NCBI RefSeq assembly: GCF_046557615.1
Contig: NZ_JBKIII010000002.1
Coordinates: forward strand, 682,001 to 746,000
Direction of reading: 5' to 3'
DNA length: 64,000 bases
Source of the DNA: Haloferax sp046557615
Lineage (GTDB): Archaea; Halobacteriota; Halobacteria; Halobacteriales; Haloferacaceae
This document shows, piece by piece, positions 1 through 7,779 of the stretch. Each line of letters opens with the position of its first letter. Within the stretch, counting starts at the first letter, position 1. The notes below the pieces were generated by a model, which was given only the letters and a program-made list of their open reading frames with translations, searched no databases and was not told the origin of the DNA. The position numbers and the translations under genes are program-made.

Positions 1-357
1 AGCATCGGTTTTCTACTCTACGTCTCGTTTTCTCACTGCCAAGAGGGAGTCTGACGCCTTGGAGAGTCCGAACTGGGTGACTCTATTGTGCTGACTCGAT
101 ATCGCGTGTTCCGACGAAAATAGCGAGACGGCAGGGTATAAGCGGGGCCACGAAAACCGAGAGGAAACGATGACTGTAACAGGTAATGTATTATCATCGA
201 CAAGGGATGGTACTTCGACCCTTATTTTTCGTAGACCCCGAGAAAATTCAGTTTAAGACTGTCGTGTGCCGGGGTAACTCAGAAAATCCTTAGTTTAATT
301 CTAGGCAAAATGTATGAAATAAACTTATGATGGTACAACACGTCATACCGTTTGCAC
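1..357. other. Non-coding leader region upstream of first DUF4397 gene
   Basis: I see no convincing gene in this stretch. The sequence is more AT-rich than the coding regions. Its last 45 bases carry the promoter of the following gene. Short motifs here, for example an accgagag...cgatgac stretch near 157-174, recur upstream of the second paralogue near 1755-1772. The upstream region was therefore probably duplicated along with the gene. The left neighbour lies outside the window. Confidence 0.5.
315..349 (+). promoter_or_regulatory. Promoter of DUF4397 gene 1, shared with its paralogue
   Basis: TGAAATAAACTTAT (315-328) and CACGTCATACC (339-349) lie 43 and 19 bases before the ATG at 358. Almost identical blocks with identical spacing precede the second paralogue (1831-1844 and 1855-1865). 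The AT-rich block is a plausible BRE/TATA region. The CACGTCAT block lies where an initiator or regulator site would fall. Joint conservation of both blocks while the rest diverges argues that they are functional. Confidence 0.55.
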
Positions 358-1650
358 ATGAGTTCAATCACTCGACGCACTATCCTGAAGGGCCTCGGTG
401 CAGGCGGGGTCCTGATAGCCGGTGGTGCGAGCATCGTAGCAACACAGACAGACGAAGATTCGGAGGACACGGCCAAGTTCCGTGTCGGCCACTTCTCCCC
501 CGATACACCCGCAGTCAACGTCCTCATCGATGGCGAACCGTTCCCTGACTTGCAGAACGTGTCCTATGGGACGCTCTCGGGGTACTTCGAGGTGCCTGCG
601 GACACGTACAACGTGCAAGTCGTCACCGCAACTGGTGACGAGGCCACGACAGAGACGACGACTGCAGACGGTACCGAAACCGCCACAGACACAGCGACGA
701 GTACCGAGACGACGACCGACGTAAACGAAACGGCGACAGACGCGGGTCCCGAAACCACGACGACCGCGATGGAGACCGAGACGACGACGGAGTCGGGGAC
801 CGAAACGACGACAGAAGCAGGCACTGAGACGACGACTGAATCAGGTACAGAAACCACGACGGAGTCGGGAACAGAGACGACGACCGAATCGGGGACGGAG
901 ACCGCGACCGACGCGACGACCGTCGTCTCGGGTAACGAAACCACGTCCGCGAACGAAACGACGACGAGTACCGAGACGACGACCGAGATGAGCGAAGAAT
1001 CCGTGGTCCTCATCGACGAAGACGTGACCCTCCAGTCGGGCGTCGATTACACGATTGCCGCCACGGACGTCTTCGACAGCATCGACCCGGTCGTACTCGA
1101 AGACGAGACCGAACCACTGGACGAGCCCGAAGCGCAGATTCGGGCCGCCCACTTCGCGCCCGACGCGCCCGGGGTTGACCTCGCTGTCGTGGACGGACCC
1201 GACGTCGTGAAAAACCTCGAATTCGGTGAGGTTTCCGACTACGAAACCGTCGATGCTGGAACCTACGACTTGGAGATTGTCACCTCGCAGGGGAAGGACC
1301 TCGTCCTCGAACTCCCGCAGATAGAACTTTCGGCAGGCGATTCCTACTCGGCGTTTGCCATCGGATTCGTCGAAACTGCAGGTCCGGGATTCGCAGTCCT
1401 CCTGTCGAACGACACCTTGGCCTCGATGATGGCTGGCGCGGAAACGACGACGACAACGACCGCGAACGAAACGACGGCCGAGGAAGGAACGACCACGGAA
1501 GAGGAGACGACCACCGAAGAGGGTACTACGACTACGGAGGAAGAGACGACCACCGAAGAAGGAACCATGACCACCGAAGAAGGGACCACAACGACCGAGG
1601 AGGGGACGACCACCACGATGGCGAACGAGACAACGACCACAACGTCGTAA
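358..1650 (+). CDS. Tat-exported DUF4397 protein with Thr/Glu-rich repeats
   Basis: Predicted extracellular surface protein of about 430 residues with no known activity. The ATG at 358 gives a twin-arginine signal (TRRTILKGLGAGG); an in-frame TTG six bases upstream is a weaker choice. Two DUF4397 beta-sandwich segments are visible: residues about 40-95 (FRVGHFSPDTPAVNVLIDG) and about 260-345 (IRAAHFAPDAPGVDL). They are separated by about 120 residues of Thr-rich low complexity that include five 8-residue ESGTETTT-type units. The C-terminus is a second Thr/Glu-rich tail of TTTEEG units. Several NxT sequons suggest N-glycosylation and the threonines could be O-glycosylated (inference). No PGF or LPXTG-type anchor is visible. 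It is a paralogue of the next gene. Confidence 0.85.
   Translation: MSSITRRTILKGLGAGGVLIAGGASIVATQTDEDSEDTAKFRVGHFSPDTPAVNVLIDGEPFPDLQNVSYGTLSGYFEVPADTYNVQVVTATGDEATTETTTADGTETATDTATSTETTTDVNETATDAGPETTTTAMETETTTESGTETTTEAGTETTTESGTETTTESGTETTTESGTETATDATTVVSGNETTSANETTTSTETTTEMSEESVVLIDEDVTLQSGVDYTIAATDVFDSIDPVVLEDETEPLDEPEAQIRAAHFAPDAPGVDLAVVDGPDVVKNLEFGEVSDYETVDAGTYDLEIVTSQGKDLVLELPQIELSAGDSYSAFAIGFVETAGPGFAVLLSNDTLASMMAGAETTTTTTANETTAEEGTTTEEETTTEEGTTTTEEETTTEEGTMTTEEGTTTTEEGTTTTMANETTTTTS
790..909 (+). repeat. Five 24-nt coding repeats (ESGTETTT units)
   Basis: Five consecutive 24-nt units encode E-[SA]-[GS]-T-E-T-[TA]-T within the Thr-rich linker of the first DUF4397 protein. The copies differ mostly at wobble positions, so the amino-acid pattern is better conserved than the DNA. 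The block is coding sequence, not a CRISPR or satellite array. Confidence 0.75.
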
Positions 1651-1676
1651 CACAGTCACTTGGTCCCCCCTGACGC

Positions 1677-1682
1677 TTTTTT
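1677..1682 (+). terminator. Poly-T terminator after DUF4397 gene 1
   Basis: A run of six T follows a GC-rich stretch 27 bases after the stop codon. Archaeal RNA polymerase commonly terminates at such U-runs. No strong hairpin is needed or seen. Confidence 0.45.
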
Positions 1683-1830
1683 CTACTCACAGAGTAGACG
1701 AGTACCGCCTCGTGAGTCTGATTTCTCCCCTAAAAACTGCATTCTACTCGACCGAGAGAGAACCGAACCGATGACCGTCACAAGCCTCAGAAACTCAGAC
1801 ATGCCGCACTTTATATCGGGACAATTTGTC

Positions 1831-1865
1831 TGAAATAAGCTTATAGCGAGATATCACGTCATTCC
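1831..1865 (+). promoter_or_regulatory. Promoter of DUF4397 gene 2
   Basis: TGAAATAAGCTTAT and CACGTCATTCC sit at the same distances from the ATG at 1874 as the matching blocks before the first paralogue. This supports a shared regulator and fixes the choice of the ATG start in both genes. Confidence 0.55.
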
Positions 1866-1873
1866 ACTTGCAG

Positions 1874-2791
1874 ATGAACCCAGTATCACGGCGAACAATA
1901 CTGAAGACAGTCGGTGCAGGTGGCATCCTGCTCGTTGGCGGCGCGAGCGCAACTGGCGCACAGATGGGCGGTCAAGAAGATACGGCACTCTTTCGGGTGG
2001 GTCACTTCTCACCAGACACGCCTGTCGTGAACGTGCTGATAGACGACGAACCTTTCCCAGAGTTACAGGGCGTCCCCTACGGGGCACTCTCGTCGTACTT
2101 CGTCGTCCCTGCGGACACGTACAACGTCAAGGTCGTATTAACCGGTGAGATGATCGAGGGAGAGATGCCCACGAGCAACGAGACGTCCACCGAAACCGCG
2201 ATGACTCCCACTGAGACTGAGACGGGGATGACGACCACCGAGTCCGAATCGGGAATGACGACCACGGAGACGACGACATCGATCGATGAGGACCGTCTCG
2301 TCATCGACGAAGACCTGACGCTCGATGCGGATTCCGCCTACACAATCGTCGCGGCGGACGAACTCGACAACATCAGTGCCGTCGTCCTCGAAGACAACGA
2401 GGAACCGGCGTCCGACTCGCAAGCGAAAGTTCGGTTCGGGCACTTCTCGTCCGACGCGCCCGCTGTGGACATCACCCTCGCCAACGGTGATGACCTCGCA
2501 TCGAACCTCGAATTCAGCGAAGTGTCTGGCTACGAAGTCCTCGATGCAGGGGTCTACAGCATCGACATCAACGACGCACAGAATCAAGAGGCAGTCGCGT
2601 CACTCACCGACGTCGAGCTGATGGGTGACCAAGTCTACTCGGTGTTCGTCATCGGCTACGTGGCACCACAGGGACCGGAACTCCCCGGACTCAGTGTACT
2701 CAGTTCGAACGACACGCTCGCACAGCAAATGGCGAGAGAGGAGACGACGACCGAAACACCGAGCGGGAACGAAACGACGACGAGTAGCTAA
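1874..2791 (+). CDS. Tat-exported DUF4397 protein (paralogue)
   Basis: Secreted protein of about 305 residues with the same plan as its upstream neighbour. It has a Tat signal (SRRTILKTVGAGG), a first DUF4397 segment (FRVGHFSPDTPVVNVLIDD), a shorter Thr/Glu/Met-rich linker, a second DUF4397 segment (VRFGHFSSDAPAVDI) and a short Thr-rich end with NET sequons. The globular parts are clearly homologous to the first copy, while linker and tail lengths differ greatly, so the low-complexity parts evolve fastest. Function is unknown; a role at the cell surface is inferred only from export and composition. Confidence 0.85.
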   Translation: MNPVSRRTILKTVGAGGILLVGGASATGAQMGGQEDTALFRVGHFSPDTPVVNVLIDDEPFPELQGVPYGALSSYFVVPADTYNVKVVLTGEMIEGEMPTSNETSTETAMTPTETETGMTTTESESGMTTTETTTSIDEDRLVIDEDLTLDADSAYTIVAADELDNISAVVLEDNEEPASDSQAKVRFGHFSSDAPAVDITLANGDDLASNLEFSEVSGYEVLDAGVYSIDINDAQNQEAVASLTDVELMGDQVYSVFVIGYVAPQGPELPGLSVLSSNDTLAQQMAREETTTETPSGNETTTSS

Positions 2792-3125
2792 CTGACTAGG
2801 ACCGTCACGAAGCACACCCTCGACACGCGTTTTTTCACAGATAGAAATGGCAGTGATTGTGATGACTGCGAGGGTACCGCCCGCGCTCTGACCCGACCAA
2901 CACCGATTCCTTTCCATTCTCGTTGAATCCGCAATTCACCCTCGGCATCTCCACGAAAATGGCCGAAAATCGGCGTAAACGAATCGAAACTCTCGTCCAG
3001 TGACCGTAATTCGGTGTGTCGATTTACCCCATTGAATAGCCCGGCGTCCACAGCACCGAGTGCAGCGAAAGAGAACCACGCGACTGCCGACCCGCTCGGC
3101 GGTCCACGCAGCTATCTACACTACA
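2792..3125. other. Intergenic region without a visible gene
   Basis: About 330 bases between the DUF4397 and DUF4382 genes. It contains the T-run that ends the upstream gene (2830-2835). I found no supported reading frame, RNA gene or strong palindrome. In-frame codons continue upstream of the next ATG, but that stretch lacks a signal peptide and does not look coding. Confidence 0.5.
2830..2835 (+). terminator. Poly-T terminator after DUF4397 gene 2
   Basis: Six consecutive T about 40 bases after the stop codon, preceded by GC-rich sequence. This fits U-run termination in archaea. Confidence 0.4.
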
Positions 3126-3827
3126 ATGACGATGAATCTCAATCGACGAACGCTCATGAAGCGTGTCGCTGGAATCGCCGCAGCAAGTACGGTGGCCACT
3201 GCCGGATGTATGGGCATGGCCTCCGCGGAGACGGGCACGCTGGCGACGCACGTGAGCGACAAGCCCGGAGACATCGCAGACTTCGAGTCGTGTCTCGTCA
3301 CACTCTCGACGATTCGCGTGAAGCCCACCGATGGAGAAGCGAAATCCATCGACGCAGAGGGCACGGAAGTCGACCTCGTGAACCTCCAAGGCGAGGCCTC
3401 CGAACTCGTCTCGGAGTCCGAACTCGAAACGGGCACCTACGACTACCTCCAGGTCGAGGTGAGTGAGACGAACGCGACGCTCACCGATGGCTCCGATGCG
3501 ACGGTCGAAGTTCCGGGGTCTGCCCCGCTGAAGTTCAACACACAGTTCGAAATCCGCGCTGACCAGACGACCTCGTTTACCGCCGACTTCACGCCTGTGA
3601 AGGCCGGTGGGTCGGGGAAGTACGTCCTCCAACCCGTCGCCGACGAAGTGACGGTGACCTACGAATCGACCGAGGAAGATTCGGAATCGACCACCGCCAA
3701 CGAGACGGCGACTGACTCGGCCGAAGAGACGTCTACGGAGACGACGACCGACTCCGAGACGGAGACAACCACCTCGACGAACGAAACGACCACCTCCACC
3801 AACACCACCGCAACCACGACTGAATAA
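3126..3827 (+). CDS. DUF4382 Tat lipoprotein with Thr-rich tail
   Basis: Predicted lipoprotein of about 233 residues. The ATG at 3126 gives a Tat motif (NRRTLMKRVAG) followed by a lipobox ending in TAGC near residue 24, so the mature protein should be lipid-anchored on the outer face of the membrane. The body (about 35-180: TLATHVSDKPGDIADFESC, then TIRVKP) matches the DUF4382 family of secreted beta-rich proteins of unknown function. The last 45 residues are Ser/Thr/Glu with NET sequons, like the tails of the two upstream DUF4397 proteins. The three genes thus form a patch of Thr-rich surface proteins. Confidence 0.8.
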   Translation: MTMNLNRRTLMKRVAGIAAASTVATAGCMGMASAETGTLATHVSDKPGDIADFESCLVTLSTIRVKPTDGEAKSIDAEGTEVDLVNLQGEASELVSESELETGTYDYLQVEVSETNATLTDGSDATVEVPGSAPLKFNTQFEIRADQTTSFTADFTPVKAGGSGKYVLQPVADEVTVTYESTEEDSESTTANETATDSAEETSTETTTDSETETTTSTNETTTSTNTTATTTE

Positions 3828-3861
3828 CGCTCAACGGCCACTCCTCACACGCCCCATACGA

Positions 3862-3912
3862 GACTCCGCACACACGGGGTCTCTTCCAACGTGATTCCGC
3901 ACACACGGAATC
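3862..3912 (+). repeat. Two tandem hairpins with identical CACACA loops
   Basis: GACTCCG-CACACA-CGGGGTC (3862-3881, one T/G wobble) is followed after 11 bases by GATTCCG-CACACA-CGGAATC (3893-3912, a perfect 7-bp stem). They lie just after the DUF4382 gene and before a long pyrimidine tract. They may terminate or stabilise that transcript; the role is inferred. Confidence 0.5.
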
Positions 3913-4020
3913 GCTTCCCCCACCGTCCCCCGCTTTGGCCCCGCTCTCCCCTCTTTCCCCGTCCCTCTCCATTCCTCCTTCCCCTCGTTTCCCCACTCTT
4001 CCTTACCCCGTTCCCCACTT
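3913..4020 (+). other. Pyrimidine-rich tract
   Basis: Roughly 105 bases on the plus strand are almost only C and T, with isolated purines. No gene is supported here, although codons run on in frame into the next gene. Such strand asymmetry is unusual for this genome. It could form unusual DNA structure or a long unstructured RNA region acting with the two upstream hairpins. Confidence 0.55.
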
Positions 4021-4115
4021 CGATACGCTTCGAATCCGTAGACGACGGGGAAAATAGTGGCCCGAATTGCCATTGTCGCAACTCGCTTTATCACACCTCT
4101 CCGAACTCCGGTAAC

Positions 4116-5081
4116 ATGGTTCGGGTTTCGGTCGGCGCACGGCTCCACTTCGGCTTTCTCAACTTGAGCCTCGCCCGTGACCGCCTCTATGGTGGGTTGG
4201 GTGTCGCGCTCGACGAGCCACGCGTGGTCGTCACCGCCGAGCCCGCAGACGAAGTACGCTGTCGGCATCCTGCCGCACGAGAGTACGCCGAACGGGCGGT
4301 TTCACTGCTCGACGTTCCTGGCGCGGCAGTCACCGTCGAGCGGTCGCTCCCGCGACACGCCGGGCTCGGGAGCGGGACGCAACTCGCCTTGACGGTGCTT
4401 CGGGCGGTTGCCGCCGCGACAGAAACTCCACTGTCAGTTCGCTCGCTCGCCCCGGAGTTAGGGCGTGGCGGGCGCTCCGGAATCGGCGTCGCAACGTTCG
4501 AATCCGGCGGCGCACTGTTGGATGCAGGCCACCCGACGACACGCTTTACGACCGACCGCCCAGCGATTGGGTCGTGGACGGTCCCGCCCGTCGTCGCCCG
4601 TCACGAGATTCCTAGCCACTGGCGGTTCTTGCTCGTCGTTCCCGATGCAGACCCCGGACGAAGCGGGTCAGAAGAAGACGAGAGCATGCGCTCGGTTGTC
4701 GAGCGCGCCGACGCAACCACGAGTGACCGAATAGCCGGGCTCGTCACACAGAACCTCTTGCCCGCGCTTGCAGAGGGGTCTGCCGAACGCTTCGGCGAGG
4801 CCGTCGAAACCATCGGCCGCCTCAACGGCACGTGGTACGCCGACGAACAGGGTGGCGTCTACCGGCCACCCGTGGGCGAACTCGTCTCGTCGCTCACCGA
4901 GTCACCCGCAGTGTATGGAACCGGACAGTCGTCGTGGGGACCGGCAGTGTACGGCGTGACCGACGTTGACCACGTCGATGCCGCTATCGACGCAGGCAAT
5001 GCTGCGCTGTCGGACGCTGGTATCGCCGGGACTGTCACCGTCGCAACGGGGCGAAACACTGGCGCAGTGGTCGAAAAATAG
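4116..5081 (+). CDS. GHMP kinase family, beta-RFAP synthase-like protein
   Basis: About 321 residues of the GHMP-kinase fold, in the subgroup annotated as beta-ribofuranosylaminobenzene 5'-phosphate synthase. In methanogens that enzyme joins PRPP and p-aminobenzoate early in methanopterin synthesis. The N-terminus VGARLHFGFLNLS and the glycine-rich RHAGLGSGTQLALTVLRA segment (about 75-92) are characteristic, as is the GRGGRSGIGVATFESGG segment. The ATG at 4116 is chosen because the family begins at VRVSVGARLHFGF; upstream in-frame sequence is Pro-rich translation of the pyrimidine tract. The exact substrate in haloarchaea is not settled by sequence. It is followed 57 bases later by the KaiC-like gene. 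Confidence 0.8.
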   Translation: MVRVSVGARLHFGFLNLSLARDRLYGGLGVALDEPRVVVTAEPADEVRCRHPAAREYAERAVSLLDVPGAAVTVERSLPRHAGLGSGTQLALTVLRAVAAATETPLSVRSLAPELGRGGRSGIGVATFESGGALLDAGHPTTRFTTDRPAIGSWTVPPVVARHEIPSHWRFLLVVPDADPGRSGSEEDESMRSVVERADATTSDRIAGLVTQNLLPALAEGSAERFGEAVETIGRLNGTWYADEQGGVYRPPVGELVSSLTESPAVYGTGQSSWGPAVYGVTDVDHVDAAIDAGNAALSDAGIAGTVTVATGRNTGAVVEK

Positions 5082-5138
5082 TCAGAGGTCGTTCGTCGCC
5101 CCGAAACGACTAACCCCCGAGATTGTGACGGTAGGGGC

Positions 5139-5975
5139 ATGGACCACATCCCCTTTGGGGTCTCTCGACTCGACGGAATCATCGGCGGTGGCGTCCCGTC
5201 GGGAAACGTCGTCCTCCTCGCGGGGGAGTCCGGGGCAGGCGCACGGGAGTTCTGCTATACGAGCGTGATGATGAACGCGCTCGTCCACGCCGACGAAGAG
5301 TTGTTCGACCTCCACTACGGCCAACTCGGTTCGTCAGCGACGCCGCCGCCAGAGATTCACTACATCTCGTTTACCTCGGATGAATCGTATCTGCGACGCG
5401 AAATCTCCTATACCATGGATGAAGAGGTAGTCGAAAAGGCGGGCGACTACGTCCACTTTCACGACCTCTCGGCCGAGTATTTCCAACTGAGTCCGATTCC
5501 CCGAGAGTGGTATCTCGGCGAAGCGACTCGACTCCAAGACCTCGGACAACGACACAACCGCGAATCGCTCATGAACGCACTCGGAAACACGCTCAGCGAG
5601 TACGCACCAGGCAACCTCGTCGTCATCGACTCGCTGACCGACCTCGTGGCGAGCATCTCCGAGGAGATGACATGGGCAGATATCTCGATGCTCGTCAAGG
5701 GTCTGGGCAAAGCAGTCCACGAGTGGGGTGGTCTCGTCCTCGCGCACGTGAGTACCGAGGCACTCACCGAGACTGAACTCGGCGTTCTCAAGGGCGCAAC
5801 AGATGGGACGCTCTTGTTCGACTGGGAGAGCGGCGGGTCGAAACGTGCGCGAACGATGGTCGTCCAAGAGTTCCGCGGCGTCCTCTCGCAACTGGAGAGT
5901 GAGAACATCATCCAGTTCGAGACGGAAATCAACGAGAGTGGCCTCGACGTGAGCGACGTTCGGAAGATTCGGTAG
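5139..5975 (+). CDS. RecA/KaiC-superfamily protein with degenerate Walker A
   Basis: About 278 residues with the RAD55/KaiC-like ATPase core. The N-terminal FGVSRLDGIIGGGVPSGNVVLL is typical of the family. The phosphate-binding loop reads GESGAGAR, so the Walker A lysine and the following Ser/Thr are replaced by Ala and Arg. A Walker B-like strand GNLVVIDSLTDLV is retained at about residue 165. The protein may bind nucleotide weakly or not at all and act as a structural or signalling partner, as proposed for other inactive KaiC-like proteins. Function is unknown. It probably shares a transcript with the flanking genes. Confidence 0.75.
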   Translation: MDHIPFGVSRLDGIIGGGVPSGNVVLLAGESGAGAREFCYTSVMMNALVHADEELFDLHYGQLGSSATPPPEIHYISFTSDESYLRREISYTMDEEVVEKAGDYVHFHDLSAEYFQLSPIPREWYLGEATRLQDLGQRHNRESLMNALGNTLSEYAPGNLVVIDSLTDLVASISEEMTWADISMLVKGLGKAVHEWGGLVLAHVSTEALTETELGVLKGATDGTLLFDWESGGSKRARTMVVQEFRGVLSQLESENIIQFETEINESGLDVSDVRKIR

Positions 5976-6059
5976 CGATTCTCTCCATCCACCCAGATAG
6001 TATCTGTTAGTTGATATTCAACAATAGTTCTTAACCCCTTGCAGACGAACGAGAAACAG

Positions 6060-6929
6060 ATGGCAGTGGACATTGGAGGTTCGCTCCCGGACGACCTCCG
6101 CGAATGGCTCGATGCGTACGCAGACGAGACAGGGGAAGACGCAGACGCCATTCTCACGAGAGCAGTCGCACTCTACCGACTGACACTAAACGAGGCAGAT
6201 GGGGACGACGTGGCTTCGATGCAGGAACGAATGGAGACCGTCGAGTCACAACTTTCGGACGTCGAATCTGAGTTCGACGACAAGGTAGACGACGTTCGGA
6301 TGCGAGTCGTCCAGATAAAACGGGAGGCAGACGAGAAAGCGCCGAGAGAGCACAGTCACCCGGAACTGAACGCCGACATCGACGAGGCAACACGGACTAT
6401 TGAGGCGCTTCGCGAGCAGGTGCAGGAACTCGACGACTACGTGGACGAAGGGTTCGAGAACTACGAAGATATTCTCACGTATCTCGATGAGACGACCGCT
6501 AACCTCGATACGAAGTTGCAGACGGTCGCCAAGGTACTCGTTGGCCTTCGCGCCCGAATGGTCGATGTCGAAACGGACGCACTCGAACGTGAGACGCTCA
6601 CAGAACTTCTCCGCGTTGCGAACGCCAACAACGACCACAAGGCGACCTGCGAATCGTGCGAGACGAAGGTCCATCTCGACCTTCTTTCGGAACCGAAGTG
6701 CCCGACCTGTCGCACTCCCTTCGCTGAACTTTCGCCCTCGTCAGGGTTCTTTGGGTCTGCAACCCTCCACACTGGCCCCCCGCCCGCACTCACGGGAGAG
6801 AGCGGCGATACCGACGTCGAAGAGATACTCGAAGCCGTCGTCGAGGACGACGAGGAGGGACACGACGAGGTGGACTTTCGCTGGCGACAGGAGGCCCAAC
6901 CGATGACTGACGGAGAAGGTGATGACTGA
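6060..6929 (+). CDS. Coiled-coil protein with C-terminal zinc ribbon
   Basis: About 289 residues. The N-terminus (SLPDDLREWLDAYADETGEDA) resembles a ribbon-helix-helix-like segment. A long acidic coiled coil follows (about 45-165), then a four-cysteine CESC...CPTC zinc ribbon near residue 200, and an acidic tail. I do not recognise a named family. The ATG at 6060 is preferred over a TTG 21 bases upstream. Its 3' end overlaps the next gene by 8 bases, suggesting translational coupling. The zinc ribbon and the nearby TFS gene hint at nucleic-acid or protein binding, which is inference. Confidence 0.65.
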   Translation: MAVDIGGSLPDDLREWLDAYADETGEDADAILTRAVALYRLTLNEADGDDVASMQERMETVESQLSDVESEFDDKVDDVRMRVVQIKREADEKAPREHSHPELNADIDEATRTIEALREQVQELDDYVDEGFENYEDILTYLDETTANLDTKLQTVAKVLVGLRARMVDVETDALERETLTELLRVANANNDHKATCESCETKVHLDLLSEPKCPTCRTPFAELSPSSGFFGSATLHTGPPPALTGESGDTDVEEILEAVVEDDEEGHDEVDFRWRQEAQPMTDGEGDD

Positions 6930-7380
6930 CGACGCTGCGGAGACGGACGAGACACATCACGCAGATGGGGAGACCACAGAGTCGAAACCGGGTTCGAAAT
7001 CCGCGCCGCTCTCGGACCTCGCAGGCCGCGTTGCCGACCGAAAGGCGCAGACACAACACGGTTCGACCACGGATTCGGTCGATGAATTCTTCGACTCTAT
7101 CGAAGTCGAGGAGTTGGACGAAGACGTGTGGACCGCCTTGGTCGAAGGCGGAAAAGAAGAACCGGGCGTCGGCGACGGTGCCGAAGCAACACCCGTCGAT
7201 GAGGACGAATCTGGCGTCGAACACGTCGTCCCGAAAGAATCCTTCTGCCAGCGGTGTGAGTTCTTCGAGGCCCCGCCAACGTTCGGATGCACCCACGAGG
7301 GAACGAACATCATCGAGGCCGTCGATAGCGACCACTTCCGGGTACACAACTGCCCGATGGCGGACCGAGACGACGAGTGA
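6922..7380 (+). CDS. Acidic haloarchaeal protein with Cys cluster
   Basis: About 152 residues, very acidic and probably disordered over the first 100. The C-terminus carries CQRCEFF...FGCTHEGT...VHNCPM, four cysteines and two histidines that could bind zinc. No named family is recognised. The start overlaps the upstream stop, with ATG at 6922 (a GTG lies at 6919). It is 35 bases upstream of TFS. Coupling with two other zinc-type genes suggests a shared process, possibly transcription or RNA-related. Confidence 0.65.
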   Translation: MTDDAAETDETHHADGETTESKPGSKSAPLSDLAGRVADRKAQTQHGSTTDSVDEFFDSIEVEELDEDVWTALVEGGKEEPGVGDGAEATPVDEDESGVEHVVPKESFCQRCEFFEAPPTFGCTHEGTNIIEAVDSDHFRVHNCPMADRDDE

Positions 7381-7415
7381 TAGCTTCTTTGTGACTCGGC
7401 GAGGTAGACTTGGAT

Positions 7416-7745
7416 ATGCAGTTCTGCGACGAGTGCGGAACGATGATGGTCTCCCAAGACGGGTCGATGGTCTGTACCAACGACGACTGCGGAGCCACTG
7501 CCGACCGCGACGAAGAACTCGCGGCGTCGTTCGTCTCCACCGAAGCCCAGTCAGATGACGAACTCATCGAGACCGAAGAGGGCGCGGCCTTCGAGGGCAA
7601 ACCGACCGCCAACGACGTTGTGTGTGATGAATGCGGCCACACGAAAGCGTGGTACACGATTAAGCAAACGGGGTCGGCAGACGAACCGCCGACTCGGTTC
7701 TTCAAATGTCAAGAGTGTGGGTTGCGGTGGCGAGAGTACGGGTGA
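7416..7745 (+). CDS. tfs: Transcription factor S (TFIIS/RPB9-like)
   Basis: About 109 residues, normal for archaeal TFS. TFS enters the RNA polymerase secondary channel and stimulates RNA cleavage in backtracked complexes, rescuing arrested elongation. The N-terminal zinc ribbon has CDEC...CTNDDC and the C-terminal ribbon has CDEC...CQEC. The hairpin carries the acidic DE pair in TGSADEPPTRFFKC that donates the catalytic acidic residues in TFIIS. The ATG at 7416 gives the standard MQFCDECG start. The linker is acidic, as in other halophiles. Confidence 0.93.
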   Translation: MQFCDECGTMMVSQDGSMVCTNDDCGATADRDEELAASFVSTEAQSDDELIETEEGAAFEGKPTANDVVCDECGHTKAWYTIKQTGSADEPPTRFFKCQECGLRWREYG

Positions 7746-7779
7746 TAGCCGTTACTCATTCGCCTTCTTGTCAAATATT

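Noticed and set aside
790..909. Possible CRISPR array in the 24-nt repeats
   Set aside because: The repeats are contiguous without spacers, lie inside a coding frame and vary at wobble bases.
3891..4115. N-terminal extension of the beta-RFAP synthase-like protein through the pyrimidine tract
   Set aside because: It would add 75 residues of Pro/Phe/Leu-rich sequence with no counterpart in the family; the ATG at 4116 gives the standard start.
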